DNA from: Luteimicrobium sp049844995
Lineage (GTDB): Bacteria; Actinomycetota; Actinomycetes; Actinomycetales; Cellulomonadaceae
DNA length: 64,000 bases
Direction of reading: 5' to 3'
Assembly: GCF_049844995.1 (NCBI RefSeq)
Contig: NZ_JBNCMC010000008.1
Location: 46,310 to 110,309 of the forward strand
The notes under the pieces: model-generated
The model's database searches: none
What the model was told of the DNA's origin: nothing
Seen by the model: the letters and a program-made list of their open reading frames with translations, nothing else
Translations under genes and position numbers: made by a program
In this document: positions 8,663-16,413 of the stretch, one piece after another
How positions within the stretch are numbered: the first letter of the stretch is position 1
How the letters are laid out: each line of letters begins with the position of its first letter

Positions 8663-9501
8663 CACGCCGCTCCCATCGTCTGTCGTTGCCGTCCGAGCCC
8701 GTCGATCTCCAGCTCGACGACGTTGCCCGGCCGCAGGTACGGGTGGTCCGGCAGCCCGAGCGCGACCCCGGAGGGCGTCCCCGTGTTGATCACGTCGCCC
8801 GGCTCCAGCACCATCACCTGGCTGAGGTACCAGACGAGGTGGTCGACCCCGAAGATCATCGCGGCCGTCGACGAGTCCTGGCGGCCGACCCCGTCGACCC
8901 GTAGCCGTAGGCCGAGCGCCTGCGGGTCGGGCACCTCGTCGGCCGTGCGGATCCACGGGCCGAGCGGGTTGAACGTCTCGCAGTTCTTGCCCTTGTCCCA
9001 GGTGCCGCCCCGCTCGAGCTGCAGCTCGCGCTCGGACACGTCGTTGCTGATCGTGTAGCCCGCGACGCAGGCACGCGCCTCCGCAGGCGAGGCGAGGTAG
9101 CGCGCCTCGCGACCGATCACCACCGCGAGCTCGACCTCCCAGTCCGTCTTCGTGGAGCCTCGCGGGATCAGCACCTCGTCGTCCGGCCCGACGACGGTCT
9201 GCGCGGTCTTGAGGAAGACGACCGGCTCGCTCGGCTCGTCGTGGCTCGTCTCCGCCGCGTGGGCGCGGTAGTTCACCCCGATGCAGACGACCTTGCCGGG
9301 CCGCGCGACCGGCGGCCCCACCCGGTCCGCGGCGGCCGCCTCCGGGAGCGCGACGACGTCGCCGGGACCGAGGGCGAGGACGCGGGCGAGGGTGGCCGGC
9401 GTGACGTCGTCGACGACGGACGACAGGTCCCGCCAGACACCGTCCGCCCCCGAGACGACGGGACGTTCGGCGCCGGGGGCGCCGTGGCGTGCGATGCGCA
9501 T
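8662..9501 (-). CDS. Fumarylacetoacetate hydrolase family enzyme, probable 2,4-diketo-3-deoxy-L-fuconate hydrolase
   Basis: A 279-residue FAH-fold enzyme. The family core runs from CIGVNYRAHAAE through the metal-binding acids in KTDWEVELAVVIGR and GYTISNDVSERELQ to INTGTPSGVALG. Members cleave C-C bonds of 1,3-diketo acids. In this operon the expected reaction is hydrolysis of 2,4-diketo-3-deoxy-L-fuconate to pyruvate and L-lactate. That product explains the divergent lutABC genes. The ATG start is clear. The gap of 41 nt to the upstream permease gene contains a short duplication of the permease stop region. Confidence 0.92.
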   Translation of the reverse strand: MRIARHGAPGAERPVVSGADGVWRDLSSVVDDVTPATLARVLALGPGDVVALPEAAAADRVGPPVARPGKVVCIGVNYRAHAAETSHDEPSEPVVFLKTAQTVVGPDDEVLIPRGSTKTDWEVELAVVIGREARYLASPAEARACVAGYTISNDVSERELQLERGGTWDKGKNCETFNPLGPWIRTADEVPDPQALGLRLRVDGVGRQDSSTAAMIFGVDHLVWYLSQVMVLEPGDVINTGTPSGVALGLPDHPYLRPGNVVELEIDGLGRQRQTMGAA

Positions 9502-9523
9502 GCTGTGCTGCTCTCTCTTTCAG

Positions 9524-9556
9524 TCAGGCCTTGGAGCTTCTGTCAGTCCTTGGAGC
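9524..9556. repeat. Short direct repeat duplicating the permease 3' end
   Basis: Positions 9524-9537 and 9543-9556 are 14-nt copies differing at one base. Each includes a TGA on the minus strand, and the second copy is the true 3' end and stop codon of the permease gene. This looks like a small slippage duplication in the intercistronic gap. Confidence 0.6.
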
Positions 9557-10610
9557 GGCCGGTGACCACGCGCGTGATGATGAGCACCGCGAGGATGACC
9601 GCTCCGTTGAGGAAGTCGAACCACTCGCCGCTGACCCCGGCGAAGGTGAGGACGTTCTGCACCAGGTACAGCAGGAGGATGCCGGTGAAGGCTCCCACCA
9701 GGCTCCCGCGGCCGCCGTTGAGGCTCACGCCGCCGATCACCGCGGCCGCGAACACCGTGAAGATCGCGCCGTCGCCCTGGTTGGACGCCACCGACGCCAG
9801 GTGGCCGGAGAGCATGATGCCGCCGAGCGCCGCCAGGACGCTCGCCAGCACGAAGACGCCCCAGAGGGTCCGGTCGGTGCGGATGCCCGCGGCCCGGGCG
9901 GCGTCGACGTTGCCGCCGATCGCGTAGAGCGACCTGCCGACGCGGAGGTACCGCAGAGCGAGGACGGCCACCACGTAGGCGAGCACGCACACCCAGATCG
10001 CGACCGGGACGCCCAGGAAGCTGCCCGTCCCGAGGTACGTCATCGAGCCGGACATCCCGAAGAAGGTCTGGCCCCCCGAGATCCCGGTCAGCAGCCCGCG
10101 CAAGGTGATGAGCATGCCCAGCGTCACGATGAACGCGTTGAGCCCGAGCCCGACGATGAGCGCCGCGTTGACCAGGCCCACGACGAGGCCGACGCCGAGC
10201 GCGATCGGGATCGCCCAGCCGGGCGAGACCGCGTCGATGCCGTGGTGGATGCCGCCGGAGAGCGTGAGCCACGCGGCGACCCCGGGCGCCAGGCCGACGG
10301 TCGACTCGAGCGAGAGGTCCATCTTGCCGGTCAGGAGGACGAGGCCCTCAGCCAGCACGAGCAGCCCGATCCAGGACATCGAGACGAGGACGTCCTCGAT
10401 GTTCGTCCGCGTGAAGAAGCTCGGAGAGACGAACGAGCCCACCACCGCGACCAGGATGATCGGGGGGATCAGGGCCAGGTCGCGCCACCGGGCCAGCTGC
10501 ACGCTGCGCAGCGACAGGCTCGGGGCCGATCCCGCGCGTCCGGTCCCCTGGGGTCCGCCGGTCTGCGGCTTCGAGGCGTCGTCGACGCGCTCGGTCACCT
10601 CATCGATCAC
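9543..10610 (-). CDS. Sugar ABC transporter permease (RbsC/XylH-like)
   Basis: A 355-residue polytopic permease of the BPD_transp_2 (ribose-type) family with about nine or ten hydrophobic helices. It has the family loop LRYLRVGRSLYAIGGNVDAARAAGIRT near 215-240, here quoted only as YAIGGNVDAARAAGI, and the late segment VIGGVSLNGGRGS. It would form the channel homodimer with the twin ATPase. A GTG at 10610 has AAGGAG nine bases upstream and overlaps the ATPase end by 11 nt. A longer GTG start at 10646 is possible but overlaps by 47 nt. The sugar is taken to be L-fucose from context. Confidence 0.92.
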   Translation of the reverse strand: MIDEVTERVDDASKPQTGGPQGTGRAGSAPSLSLRSVQLARWRDLALIPPIILVAVVGSFVSPSFFTRTNIEDVLVSMSWIGLLVLAEGLVLLTGKMDLSLESTVGLAPGVAAWLTLSGGIHHGIDAVSPGWAIPIALGVGLVVGLVNAALIVGLGLNAFIVTLGMLITLRGLLTGISGGQTFFGMSGSMTYLGTGSFLGVPVAIWVCVLAYVVAVLALRYLRVGRSLYAIGGNVDAARAAGIRTDRTLWGVFVLASVLAALGGIMLSGHLASVASNQGDGAIFTVFAAAVIGGVSLNGGRGSLVGAFTGILLLYLVQNVLTFAGVSGEWFDFLNGAVILAVLIITRVVTGRSKD

Positions 10611-12144
10611 CGAGATCCACTCCTTCCATGGCCGAGACGAGCTCACGGTCGTCCCAGGTTCCTGACAGCTCCGCGACGACCTCGCCGCGGAACATGACGA
10701 GCACCCGATGGCAGTAGCGCAGGTCGTCGAGGTCGTCCGTGACCACGAGGACGCCCGCGCTCCCCCGTGCCGTGTCGACGGCTGTCGCCATGAGTGACTC
10801 CTTGGACTTGACGTCGACCCCGGCCGTCGGCGCCATCAGCACGAGCAGCCGGGGGTCGTCCGCGATCGCGCGCCCCGCGACCACCTTCTGCTGGTTGCCG
10901 CCGGACAGGTCCGCCACCGCCTGCTCGGGTCGTCGGGGGACGACGTCGAGCCGGTCGATCAGGGTGCGCGCGAGCGCCGTCCGACGTCGGGGGTTCTCGA
11001 ACCCGTGCGACCCGAGGCGGTGCGGCACCGTCATGGTGAGGTTCTCCGCGATCGACATCTCCGGCACGTAACCCTGGGCGCGACGATCCTGCGGCACGAA
11101 GCCGATCCCCGCCCGCAGCGCTCGCGGGACGCTCCCGAGGCGCTGCGGCGCGCCGTCCAGCCGGACCTCGCCCGACACGGGCCGCCGCAGCCCGACGATC
11201 GCCTCGGCGACCGCCGTCTTGCCGCTCCCGCCCGCCCCCGCGAGGCCGACGATCTCGCCCGGTCGCACGCCGAAGCTGATGTCGCTGTACTCGTCGGCGG
11301 TCAGCCCGCGCACCTCCAGCACCCGCTCGTCCGTCGGGGCGAGGTCCGGGCGCGGGTCCTCGCGGGCGCGGACCTGCTCGCCTGTCATCGCCTCGACGAG
11401 CGCGGTCCTGGAGATCGTGTCGATCGGCGACGTGAGGATGTGCCGGGCGTCCCGGAAGACCGTGACCGTCTGGCACAGGTCGAAGATCTCCTGCAGGTGG
11501 TGGCTGATGTACAGGAACGTGACGCCCTGCTCCTGGAGCCGCCGGATCCGCGCGAAGAGCCGCGCGATCCCGGCCGCGTCGAGCCGCGCCGTCGGCTCGT
11601 CGAGGATGACGAACCGTGCACCGTACGACAACGCTCGCGCGATCTCGAGGAGCTGACGCTGCTCGACCGTGAGGTCGCGCGCGAGCGCCCGGGGATCGAC
11701 GTCGATCTCCCACTCCTCGAGGAGGTCGCGGGCCCGCCCGACGAGCTCGCGCCAGCGGATGCGGTGCCCACGCTCCGACTGCCGGTTCACGAACAGGTTC
11801 TCGGCGACCGTGAGGTCGTCCAGCACCATGAGGTGCTGGTAGACGCACGCCACCCGCCGGCGCCACGCCCCGCGGTCACCGAGCGGCGGCGCCGGCTCCC
11901 CGCCGAACGTGACCTCGCCTTCGTCGGGCGCCTGCAGGCCCGTGAGGATCGAGACGAGCGTCGACTTGCCCGCCCCGTTGCGGCCCACGAGCGCGTGCAC
12001 CTCGCCTGCCTCGACCGTCAGCCCGACCTCGCGCAACGCCTGAGTGGCGCCGAAGCGCTTGCTCACCGCCGTCACCCGCACGACGGGCGGCACCTCGCCG
12101 CCCGTCCGCCGGGCCACCGTCGACTCCGTCGACCCTGTCGTCAT
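10600..12144 (-). CDS. Sugar ABC transporter twin ATPase (RbsA/MglA-like)
   Basis: A 514-residue protein with two fused ATPase domains, as usual for ribose/galactose-type importers. Domain 1 has Walker A GRNGAGKS, signature LTVEQRQLLEIARAL, Walker B FVILDEPTARLD and YISHHL. Domain 2 has Walker A GAGGSGKT and signature LSGGNQQKV. Its Walker B segment reads LLVLMAPTAGVD, where Met-Ala replaces the Asp-Glu pair. The second site is therefore probably unable to hydrolyse ATP. The stop lies inside the permease start. The binding-protein gene is 42 nt upstream in the same operon. Confidence 0.94.
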   Translation of the reverse strand: MTTGSTESTVARRTGGEVPPVVRVTAVSKRFGATQALREVGLTVEAGEVHALVGRNGAGKSTLVSILTGLQAPDEGEVTFGGEPAPPLGDRGAWRRRVACVYQHLMVLDDLTVAENLFVNRQSERGHRIRWRELVGRARDLLEEWEIDVDPRALARDLTVEQRQLLEIARALSYGARFVILDEPTARLDAAGIARLFARIRRLQEQGVTFLYISHHLQEIFDLCQTVTVFRDARHILTSPIDTISRTALVEAMTGEQVRAREDPRPDLAPTDERVLEVRGLTADEYSDISFGVRPGEIVGLAGAGGSGKTAVAEAIVGLRRPVSGEVRLDGAPQRLGSVPRALRAGIGFVPQDRRAQGYVPEMSIAENLTMTVPHRLGSHGFENPRRRTALARTLIDRLDVVPRRPEQAVADLSGGNQQKVVAGRAIADDPRLLVLMAPTAGVDVKSKESLMATAVDTARGSAGVLVVTDDLDDLRYCHRVLVMFRGEVVAELSGTWDDRELVSAMEGVDLGDR

Positions 12145-12186
12145 CCGTCCACCTCGATGTGGTCGTGTCTCGCGGTCGTGGTCGAC

Positions 12187-13248
12187 TCAGCCGACCTGGT
12201 TGCCCCACAGGGTCTTGTCGGTCACGGGCAGCGAGTCGGGGAACTTGCCGTCGATCGTCACGAGGGGCGCGGGGATCTGGTCCTCGAGCATCTGGTCGCC
12301 CACCTTCACGATCGTGCCGCCGTGGCCGTCGTCGCCCGGCTGGTAGGTCTTGCCGTCGATGGCGTCCTTGACGAACTGCAACCCGTACTTCGCGTACAGG
12401 TCGGCGGGCTGGGACACGGTCGCGTCCATGGTGCCGTCCTGGATCGCCTGGTACTCCGCGGGGACGCCGTCGTTGGAGACGATGACGATGTGGCCGGCCT
12501 CGCCGCGCTTCTTCAGCAGCCCCTTCTGCTGCAGGGCCTGGAGCGTGGACGGCAGGTAGATGCTGGCCTGCATGTAGATCGCGTCGATCGTGTTGCCCGC
12601 CAGCACGGTGTTGAGCTGCGACACCGCCGTCGGGGGGTCCCACTTGGTCGGCTCCCCGAAGACCTTGATGCTCGGGAAGCTCTTCTTCATGCAGTCGTTG
12701 AACGCCTCGGTCCGGTCGCGTCCGTTGATGGACGACAGGTCGCCCTCGAACATCACGACGTTGCCCTTGCCGCCGAGCGTCTTGCCGATGTACTGGCAGG
12801 CCTTCTCGCCGTACGCCCGGTTGTCCGTGCGGACGACCATGTAGACCTTGCCGGAGTCGGGGCGCGTGTCGATCGACACGACGGGGATCTTCTTCTGCTC
12901 GAGCTGCTGCAGCGTCGGGATCACGGCCGCGGTGTCCTGCGGCGCGATCACCACGCCCTTGACCCCCTGGGCGACGAGCGTCTGGACGTTGTCCGCGAGC
13001 TTGGAGATGTCGTTCTGGGAGCTCGTGGTCTTGAGGTCGACCCCGACGGTCTTCGCCATCTCGGGGACGTAGGTGATGTAGGCGTTCCAGAAGTCCGAGT
13101 CGGAGCGGGGGTAGTCGACGCCCACGAGGGGCGCCTTGCCGCCGCCGGACGTGGAGCTGGCGCCGCCCGAGCCGGAGCTGCAGGCGGCCAACGCGCACAC
13201 CGACAGCGCCGCGGTCACGGCGGCCAGTGCTGTCTTGTTCAGTCGCAC
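12187..13248 (-). CDS. Sugar ABC transporter substrate-binding lipoprotein
   Basis: A 353-residue Peripla_BP_4 (RbsB-type) binding protein. The signal peptide ends in a lipobox with the lipidated Cys at 23 (ALAAC). It is followed by a Ser/Gly linker and the two-lobe fold that begins VGVDYPRSDSDFWN, with the hinge-typical NDGVPAEYQAI late on. It would capture the imported sugar, probably L-fucose, outside the membrane. The GTG at 13248 has GGAG seven bases upstream. A strong hairpin sits between this gene and fucD upstream, which may set its expression level relative to the rest of the operon. Confidence 0.93.
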   Translation of the reverse strand: MRLNKTALAAVTAALSVCALAACSSGSGGASSTSGGGKAPLVGVDYPRSDSDFWNAYITYVPEMAKTVGVDLKTTSSQNDISKLADNVQTLVAQGVKGVVIAPQDTAAVIPTLQQLEQKKIPVVSIDTRPDSGKVYMVVRTDNRAYGEKACQYIGKTLGGKGNVVMFEGDLSSINGRDRTEAFNDCMKKSFPSIKVFGEPTKWDPPTAVSQLNTVLAGNTIDAIYMQASIYLPSTLQALQQKGLLKKRGEAGHIVIVSNDGVPAEYQAIQDGTMDATVSQPADLYAKYGLQFVKDAIDGKTYQPGDDGHGGTIVKVGDQMLEDQIPAPLVTIDGKFPDSLPVTDKTLWGNQVG

Positions 13249-13269
13249 GTTCTCTCTCCTTTGAGAAAC

Positions 13270-13303
13270 GGGCCCGCGGGGCGAGGAGCCGGCCCGCGGG
13301 CCC
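13270..13303 (-). other. Intercistronic RNA hairpin between fucD and the binding-protein gene
   Basis: Two perfect 11-nt arms (13270-13280 and 13293-13303) with a 12-nt loop lie between the fucD stop and the GTG of the binding-protein gene. There is no T-run, so a plain terminator is unlikely. Such stems often act as RNA-stability or processing elements that raise binding-protein output; that role is inferred. Confidence 0.6.
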
Positions 13304-13318
13304 GGTGGGTGGGGACTG

Positions 13319-14632
13319 TCAGCGTCCGGCGGCCCAGGCGGGTCCGTCGGGGTAGAGGTAGGTAGCGAGGGCCTCCGGGAGGATCTCGGCGCCGGCGCCG
13401 GGGCGGCGCGGGGCCAGATAGCGGCCGCCCTCGACCCGTGCCGGCACGACGAAGTGCTCGTGCAGGTGGTCGACGTACTCGATCCAGCGGCCCTCGGTGC
13501 TGCCGCTGACCGCGACGAAGTCGAACATCGAGAGATGCTGGACGACCTCGCACAGTCCGACGCCCCCGGCGTGGGGGCACACGGGCACCCCGGTCGCGGC
13601 GGCGAGGAGCAGGATCGCGACGTTCTCGTTGACGCCCGCCACGCGGCACGCGTCGATCTGGCAGACGCCGACGGCGCCGGCCGCGAGCAGCTGCTTGAAC
13701 ACGACCCTGTTGGCGACGTGCTCGCCCGTGGCGACCAGCACCGGCCGGATCGCCTCGGCCACGGCCCGGTGCCCGAGGATGTCGTCGGGACTCGTCGGCT
13801 CCTCGACCCAGGTGAGGTCGAAGGGGGCGAGCCGTTCGATCGCGGCGATCGCGTCGGGCACGTCCCACACCTGGTTCGCGTCGACGGAGAGCCTGACGTC
13901 CGGCCCGACGAGCTCGCGGACCATCTTGACGCGCCGCACGTCGTCCTCGGGATCGGCACCCACCTTGAGCTTGAGGTGCGTGAAGCCCCCGGCGAGCGCC
14001 TCGGCGACGAGCCGCTCGACCTTGTCGTCGGGGTAGCCGAGCCAGCCGGCCGACGTCGTGTAGGCGGGGTAGCCCTCGTCGAGCAGCCGTTCGATGCGCT
14101 GCTGCTTGCCCACCGCGCCCGCGCGCAGGAGCTCGAGGGCGCGGGCCTCGTCGAGCACGTCCGTCAGGTGGCGGAAGTCGACGAGCGCGACGAGCTGCTC
14201 GGGGGTCATCTCGGCGAGGAGCAGCCACAGCGGCTTCCCCTCGCGCTTGGCGTAGAGGTCCCAGACGGCGTTGACGACCGCGCCGATGGCCATGTGGACC
14301 ACGCCCTTCTCCGGGCCGAGCCAGCGCAGCTGCGAGTCGTGCACGAGGCGCCGCCACAGACCTCCGAGGTCTGCGAGCGTCTCCTCGACGTCGCGCCCGA
14401 CGACGAGCTCCTCGACCGCGCGGATCGCGCTGACCGCGACCTCGTTGCCGCGCCCGATCGTGAACACGAACCCGGCGCCCGACTCGCCCTCCGACGTCCG
14501 GACCACGACGTAGGCCGCCGAGTAGTCGGGGTCCGGGTTCATGGCGTCGGAACCGTCGAGGTCGCGGGACGTCGGGAAGCGCACGTCCAGCACCTCGAAC
14601 GGCGTGAAGACCGGGCCGGCAGGGGTGGTCAT
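13319..14632 (-). CDS. fucD: L-fuconate dehydratase
   Basis: A 437-residue enolase-superfamily dehydratase that removes water from L-fuconate to give 2-keto-3-deoxy-L-fuconate. Recognisable FucD segments include DVRFPTSRDLDGSDAMNPD, quoted in part as RFPTSRDLDGSDAMN, and SQLRWLGPEKGVVHMAIGA. The catalytic lysines lie in LKLKVGA. Metal ligands lie in SVDANQVWD, WVEEPTSPDD and TGEH, and the general-acid His in PHAGGVGLCE. Length and motifs match characterised Xanthomonas FucD from memory, so this identification anchors the operon as an L-fucose pathway. It is the first gene of the minus-strand operon, about 115 nt after the predicted transcription start. Confidence 0.95.
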   Translation of the reverse strand: MTTPAGPVFTPFEVLDVRFPTSRDLDGSDAMNPDPDYSAAYVVVRTSEGESGAGFVFTIGRGNEVAVSAIRAVEELVVGRDVEETLADLGGLWRRLVHDSQLRWLGPEKGVVHMAIGAVVNAVWDLYAKREGKPLWLLLAEMTPEQLVALVDFRHLTDVLDEARALELLRAGAVGKQQRIERLLDEGYPAYTTSAGWLGYPDDKVERLVAEALAGGFTHLKLKVGADPEDDVRRVKMVRELVGPDVRLSVDANQVWDVPDAIAAIERLAPFDLTWVEEPTSPDDILGHRAVAEAIRPVLVATGEHVANRVVFKQLLAAGAVGVCQIDACRVAGVNENVAILLLAAATGVPVCPHAGGVGLCEVVQHLSMFDFVAVSGSTEGRWIEYVDHLHEHFVVPARVEGGRYLAPRRPGAGAEILPEALATYLYPDGPAWAAGR

Positions 14633-14734
14633 CCTTGTCCACCTTCCGTGGAATGTCGTTGATCGCTCGGAGGTCTGCGACGAGTTCTCGGCCGTTCTGG
14701 GCCGATTGGCCGCTGGCGCGCCTTCACACTGACA

Positions 14735-14751
14735 CAGACATCCGATGTCTG
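14735..14751. promoter_or_regulatory. Perfect 17-bp palindromic operator
   Basis: CAGACATC, one central base, then GATGTCTG form a perfect inverted repeat. It covers the predicted start site of the fucD operon, just downstream of its -10 box, and lies about 100 nt before the divergent FCD regulator. It is the obvious binding site for that regulator; binding is inferred. Confidence 0.7.
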
Positions 14752-14754
14752 CCC

Positions 14755-14783
14755 TTTATAGTGGTCCCTGACACACCTGTAAA
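14755..14783 (-). promoter_or_regulatory. Sigma-70 type promoter of the fucose operon
   Basis: On the minus strand TTTACA (14783-14778), a 17-nt spacer and TATAAA (14760-14755) make a near-consensus promoter, rare in DNA this G+C-rich. The expected start falls inside the 17-bp operator, so a bound repressor would block it. Confidence 0.75.
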
Positions 14784-14851
14784 GCCCCACTGCGACCCGT
14801 GGCCGAGTCGTGACCCGCAGTCCGGGGCGACGACGACGAGGGCGGACGCAC

Positions 14852-15523
14852 ATGGCAGTCACGGACCAGGCGATCGACAAGCTGCGCGCGATGATCGCGT
14901 CCGGCGAGCTGCGACCGGGCCAGCGCCTCCCCCGCGAGGCCGACCTCGCGGCGGACCTCGGGCTGTCCCGCAGCTCGCTGCGCGAAGCGGTCCGGGCCCT
15001 GTCCCTCCTCCGCATCCTCGACGTGCGGCAGGGCGACGGCACCTACGTCGCGAGCCTCTCGAGCGAGTCGCTGGTCGACACCCTGAGCTTCATCGCGGAC
15101 TTCCACCAGGACTCGAGCGTGCTCGACCTCCTCGAGGTCCGGCGGATCCTCGAGCCGGCGGCGAGCGCACGCGCCGCGCTCGCCTGCACCGAGCAGGACG
15201 TCGACGACCTGCGGACGATCCTCGCGAAGGCCGGCCCCGACTCGCCGGTCGAGGAGCTCGTGAGCGCCGACATCGAGTTCCACCGGGCGATCGCCGACCT
15301 GTCGCGCAGCCCCGTGCTCGCCTCGCTGATCGAGAGCGTGTCCGGCCGCACGCAGCGCGCCCGCCTCTGGCGCGGCATCACGGAGGAGGGCGCCCTGGCG
15401 CGCACGCTCGCCGAGCACCGGTCGATCTTCGACGCGATCTCCGCGCACGACCCCGATCTCGCCGCGTCCTGGGCCACCGTCCACGTCGCGGGCGTCGAGA
15501 GCTGGCTGCGCCAGACCCTCTGA
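14852..15523 (+). CDS. FadR-subfamily (FCD) GntR transcriptional regulator
   Basis: A 223-residue regulator. The N-terminal winged helix (about 1-68) has AIDKLRAMIASGELRPGQRL, cut to LRAMIASGELRPGQRLPRE, then LSRSSLREAVRAL and GDGTYVA. The C-terminal all-helical FCD effector domain (about 80-220) includes DIEFHRAIADLS and LAEHRSIFDAI, where Asp/His residues normally bind a metal and a carboxylic-acid effector. It probably represses the divergent fuc operon, and perhaps its own lut genes, by binding the palindrome at 14735-14751. The effector is unknown; L-fuconate, its keto-deoxy derivative or lactate are guesses. An earlier GTG at 14810 would add 14 unconserved residues. Confidence 0.92.
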   Translation: MAVTDQAIDKLRAMIASGELRPGQRLPREADLAADLGLSRSSLREAVRALSLLRILDVRQGDGTYVASLSSESLVDTLSFIADFHQDSSVLDLLEVRRILEPAASARAALACTEQDVDDLRTILAKAGPDSPVEELVSADIEFHRAIADLSRSPVLASLIESVSGRTQRARLWRGITEEGALARTLAEHRSIFDAISAHDPDLAASWATVHVAGVESWLRQTL

Positions 15524-15612
15524 GGTCCGGCGCCGTGCGCGGGCACCCCGCCGCGACGAGACTGGAGCCCACCGGACCGCCCCCGCACCTCAGCCCCCGG
15601 AGGAGCCCGACC

Positions 15613-16413
15613 ATGCGCATCGCCCTCGCCGCCACCTGCATCGGTGACGCCCTGTTCCCGCAGGCGCCGCAGGCCACGGTCCGCCTGCTCGAGCGGCTCG
15701 GGCACGAGGTCGTGTTCCCGCCGGGCCAGGCGTGCTGCGGGCAGATGCACGTGAACACGGGCTACCTCGACGCCGCCTACCCCGTCGTGCGCAACCACGT
15801 GCGCGCGTTCGAGCCCGTGCTCGACGGCGAGTTCGACGCGATCGTGCTGCCGTCCGGGTCGTGCACGGGCGCAGTCCGCCACCAGCAGGCGATGGTGTGC
15901 CGGCGGGCCGGGGACGAACCGCTCGCCCGCCGCGCCGACGCCGTCTCGCGGCACACGTACGAGCTGTCGGAGCTGCTCGTCGACGTGCTCGGCGTGACCG
16001 ACGTCGGCGCGCACTTCCCCCACCGGGTCACCTACCACCCGACGTGCCACTCGCTGCGCATGATCCACGTGGGCGACAAGCCGCTGCGGCTGCTGCGCGA
16101 GGTCGACGGCATCGACCTCGTCGAGCTCCCCGACGCAGAGGGCTGCTGCGGGTTCGGCGGGACGTTCGCGCTCAAGAACGCGCCGACGTCGACGGCCATG
16201 CTCGCCGACAAGGTGAGCGCCGTGAAGTCCACCGAGGCGGAGGTCCTCACGGCCGGCGACTACTCCTGCCTCATGCACATCGGCGGCGGGCTGTCCCGCC
16301 TGCGCGCGGGCGTCCGGATGATGCACCTCGCGGAGATCCTCGCCTCGACGCTCGACGAGCCCGTCGAGGTCGGCGGGCCCGGCGCGCACGCGACCGAGGG
16401 GAGCACCGCATGA
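15613..16413 (+). CDS. lutA: L-lactate utilization protein LutA (Fe-S oxidoreductase)
   Basis: A 266-residue protein with two CCG cysteine-rich domains. Cys41-Cys42 lie in QACCGQMH and Cys178-Cys179 in EGCCGFGG, with the intervening VTYHPTCHSLRM. These bind non-cubane or cubane Fe-S centres and are typical of LutA/YkgE. With LutB and LutC it oxidises L-lactate to pyruvate at the membrane. Start is ATG after GGAGGAG. It is coupled to lutB by a 4-nt overlap. It lies 89 nt after the FCD regulator and may be transcribed with it. Confidence 0.94.
   Translation: MRIALAATCIGDALFPQAPQATVRLLERLGHEVVFPPGQACCGQMHVNTGYLDAAYPVVRNHVRAFEPVLDGEFDAIVLPSGSCTGAVRHQQAMVCRRAGDEPLARRADAVSRHTYELSELLVDVLGVTDVGAHFPHRVTYHPTCHSLRMIHVGDKPLRLLREVDGIDLVELPDAEGCCGFGGTFALKNAPTSTAMLADKVSAVKSTEAEVLTAGDYSCLMHIGGGLSRLRAGVRMMHLAEILASTLDEPVEVGGPGAHATEGSTA

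Noticed and set aside
15524..15578. GGTCCGG / CCGGACC arms between the FCD gene and lutA as a terminator
   Set aside because: The loop is 41 nt and no T-run is present, so it does not support separate transcription units.
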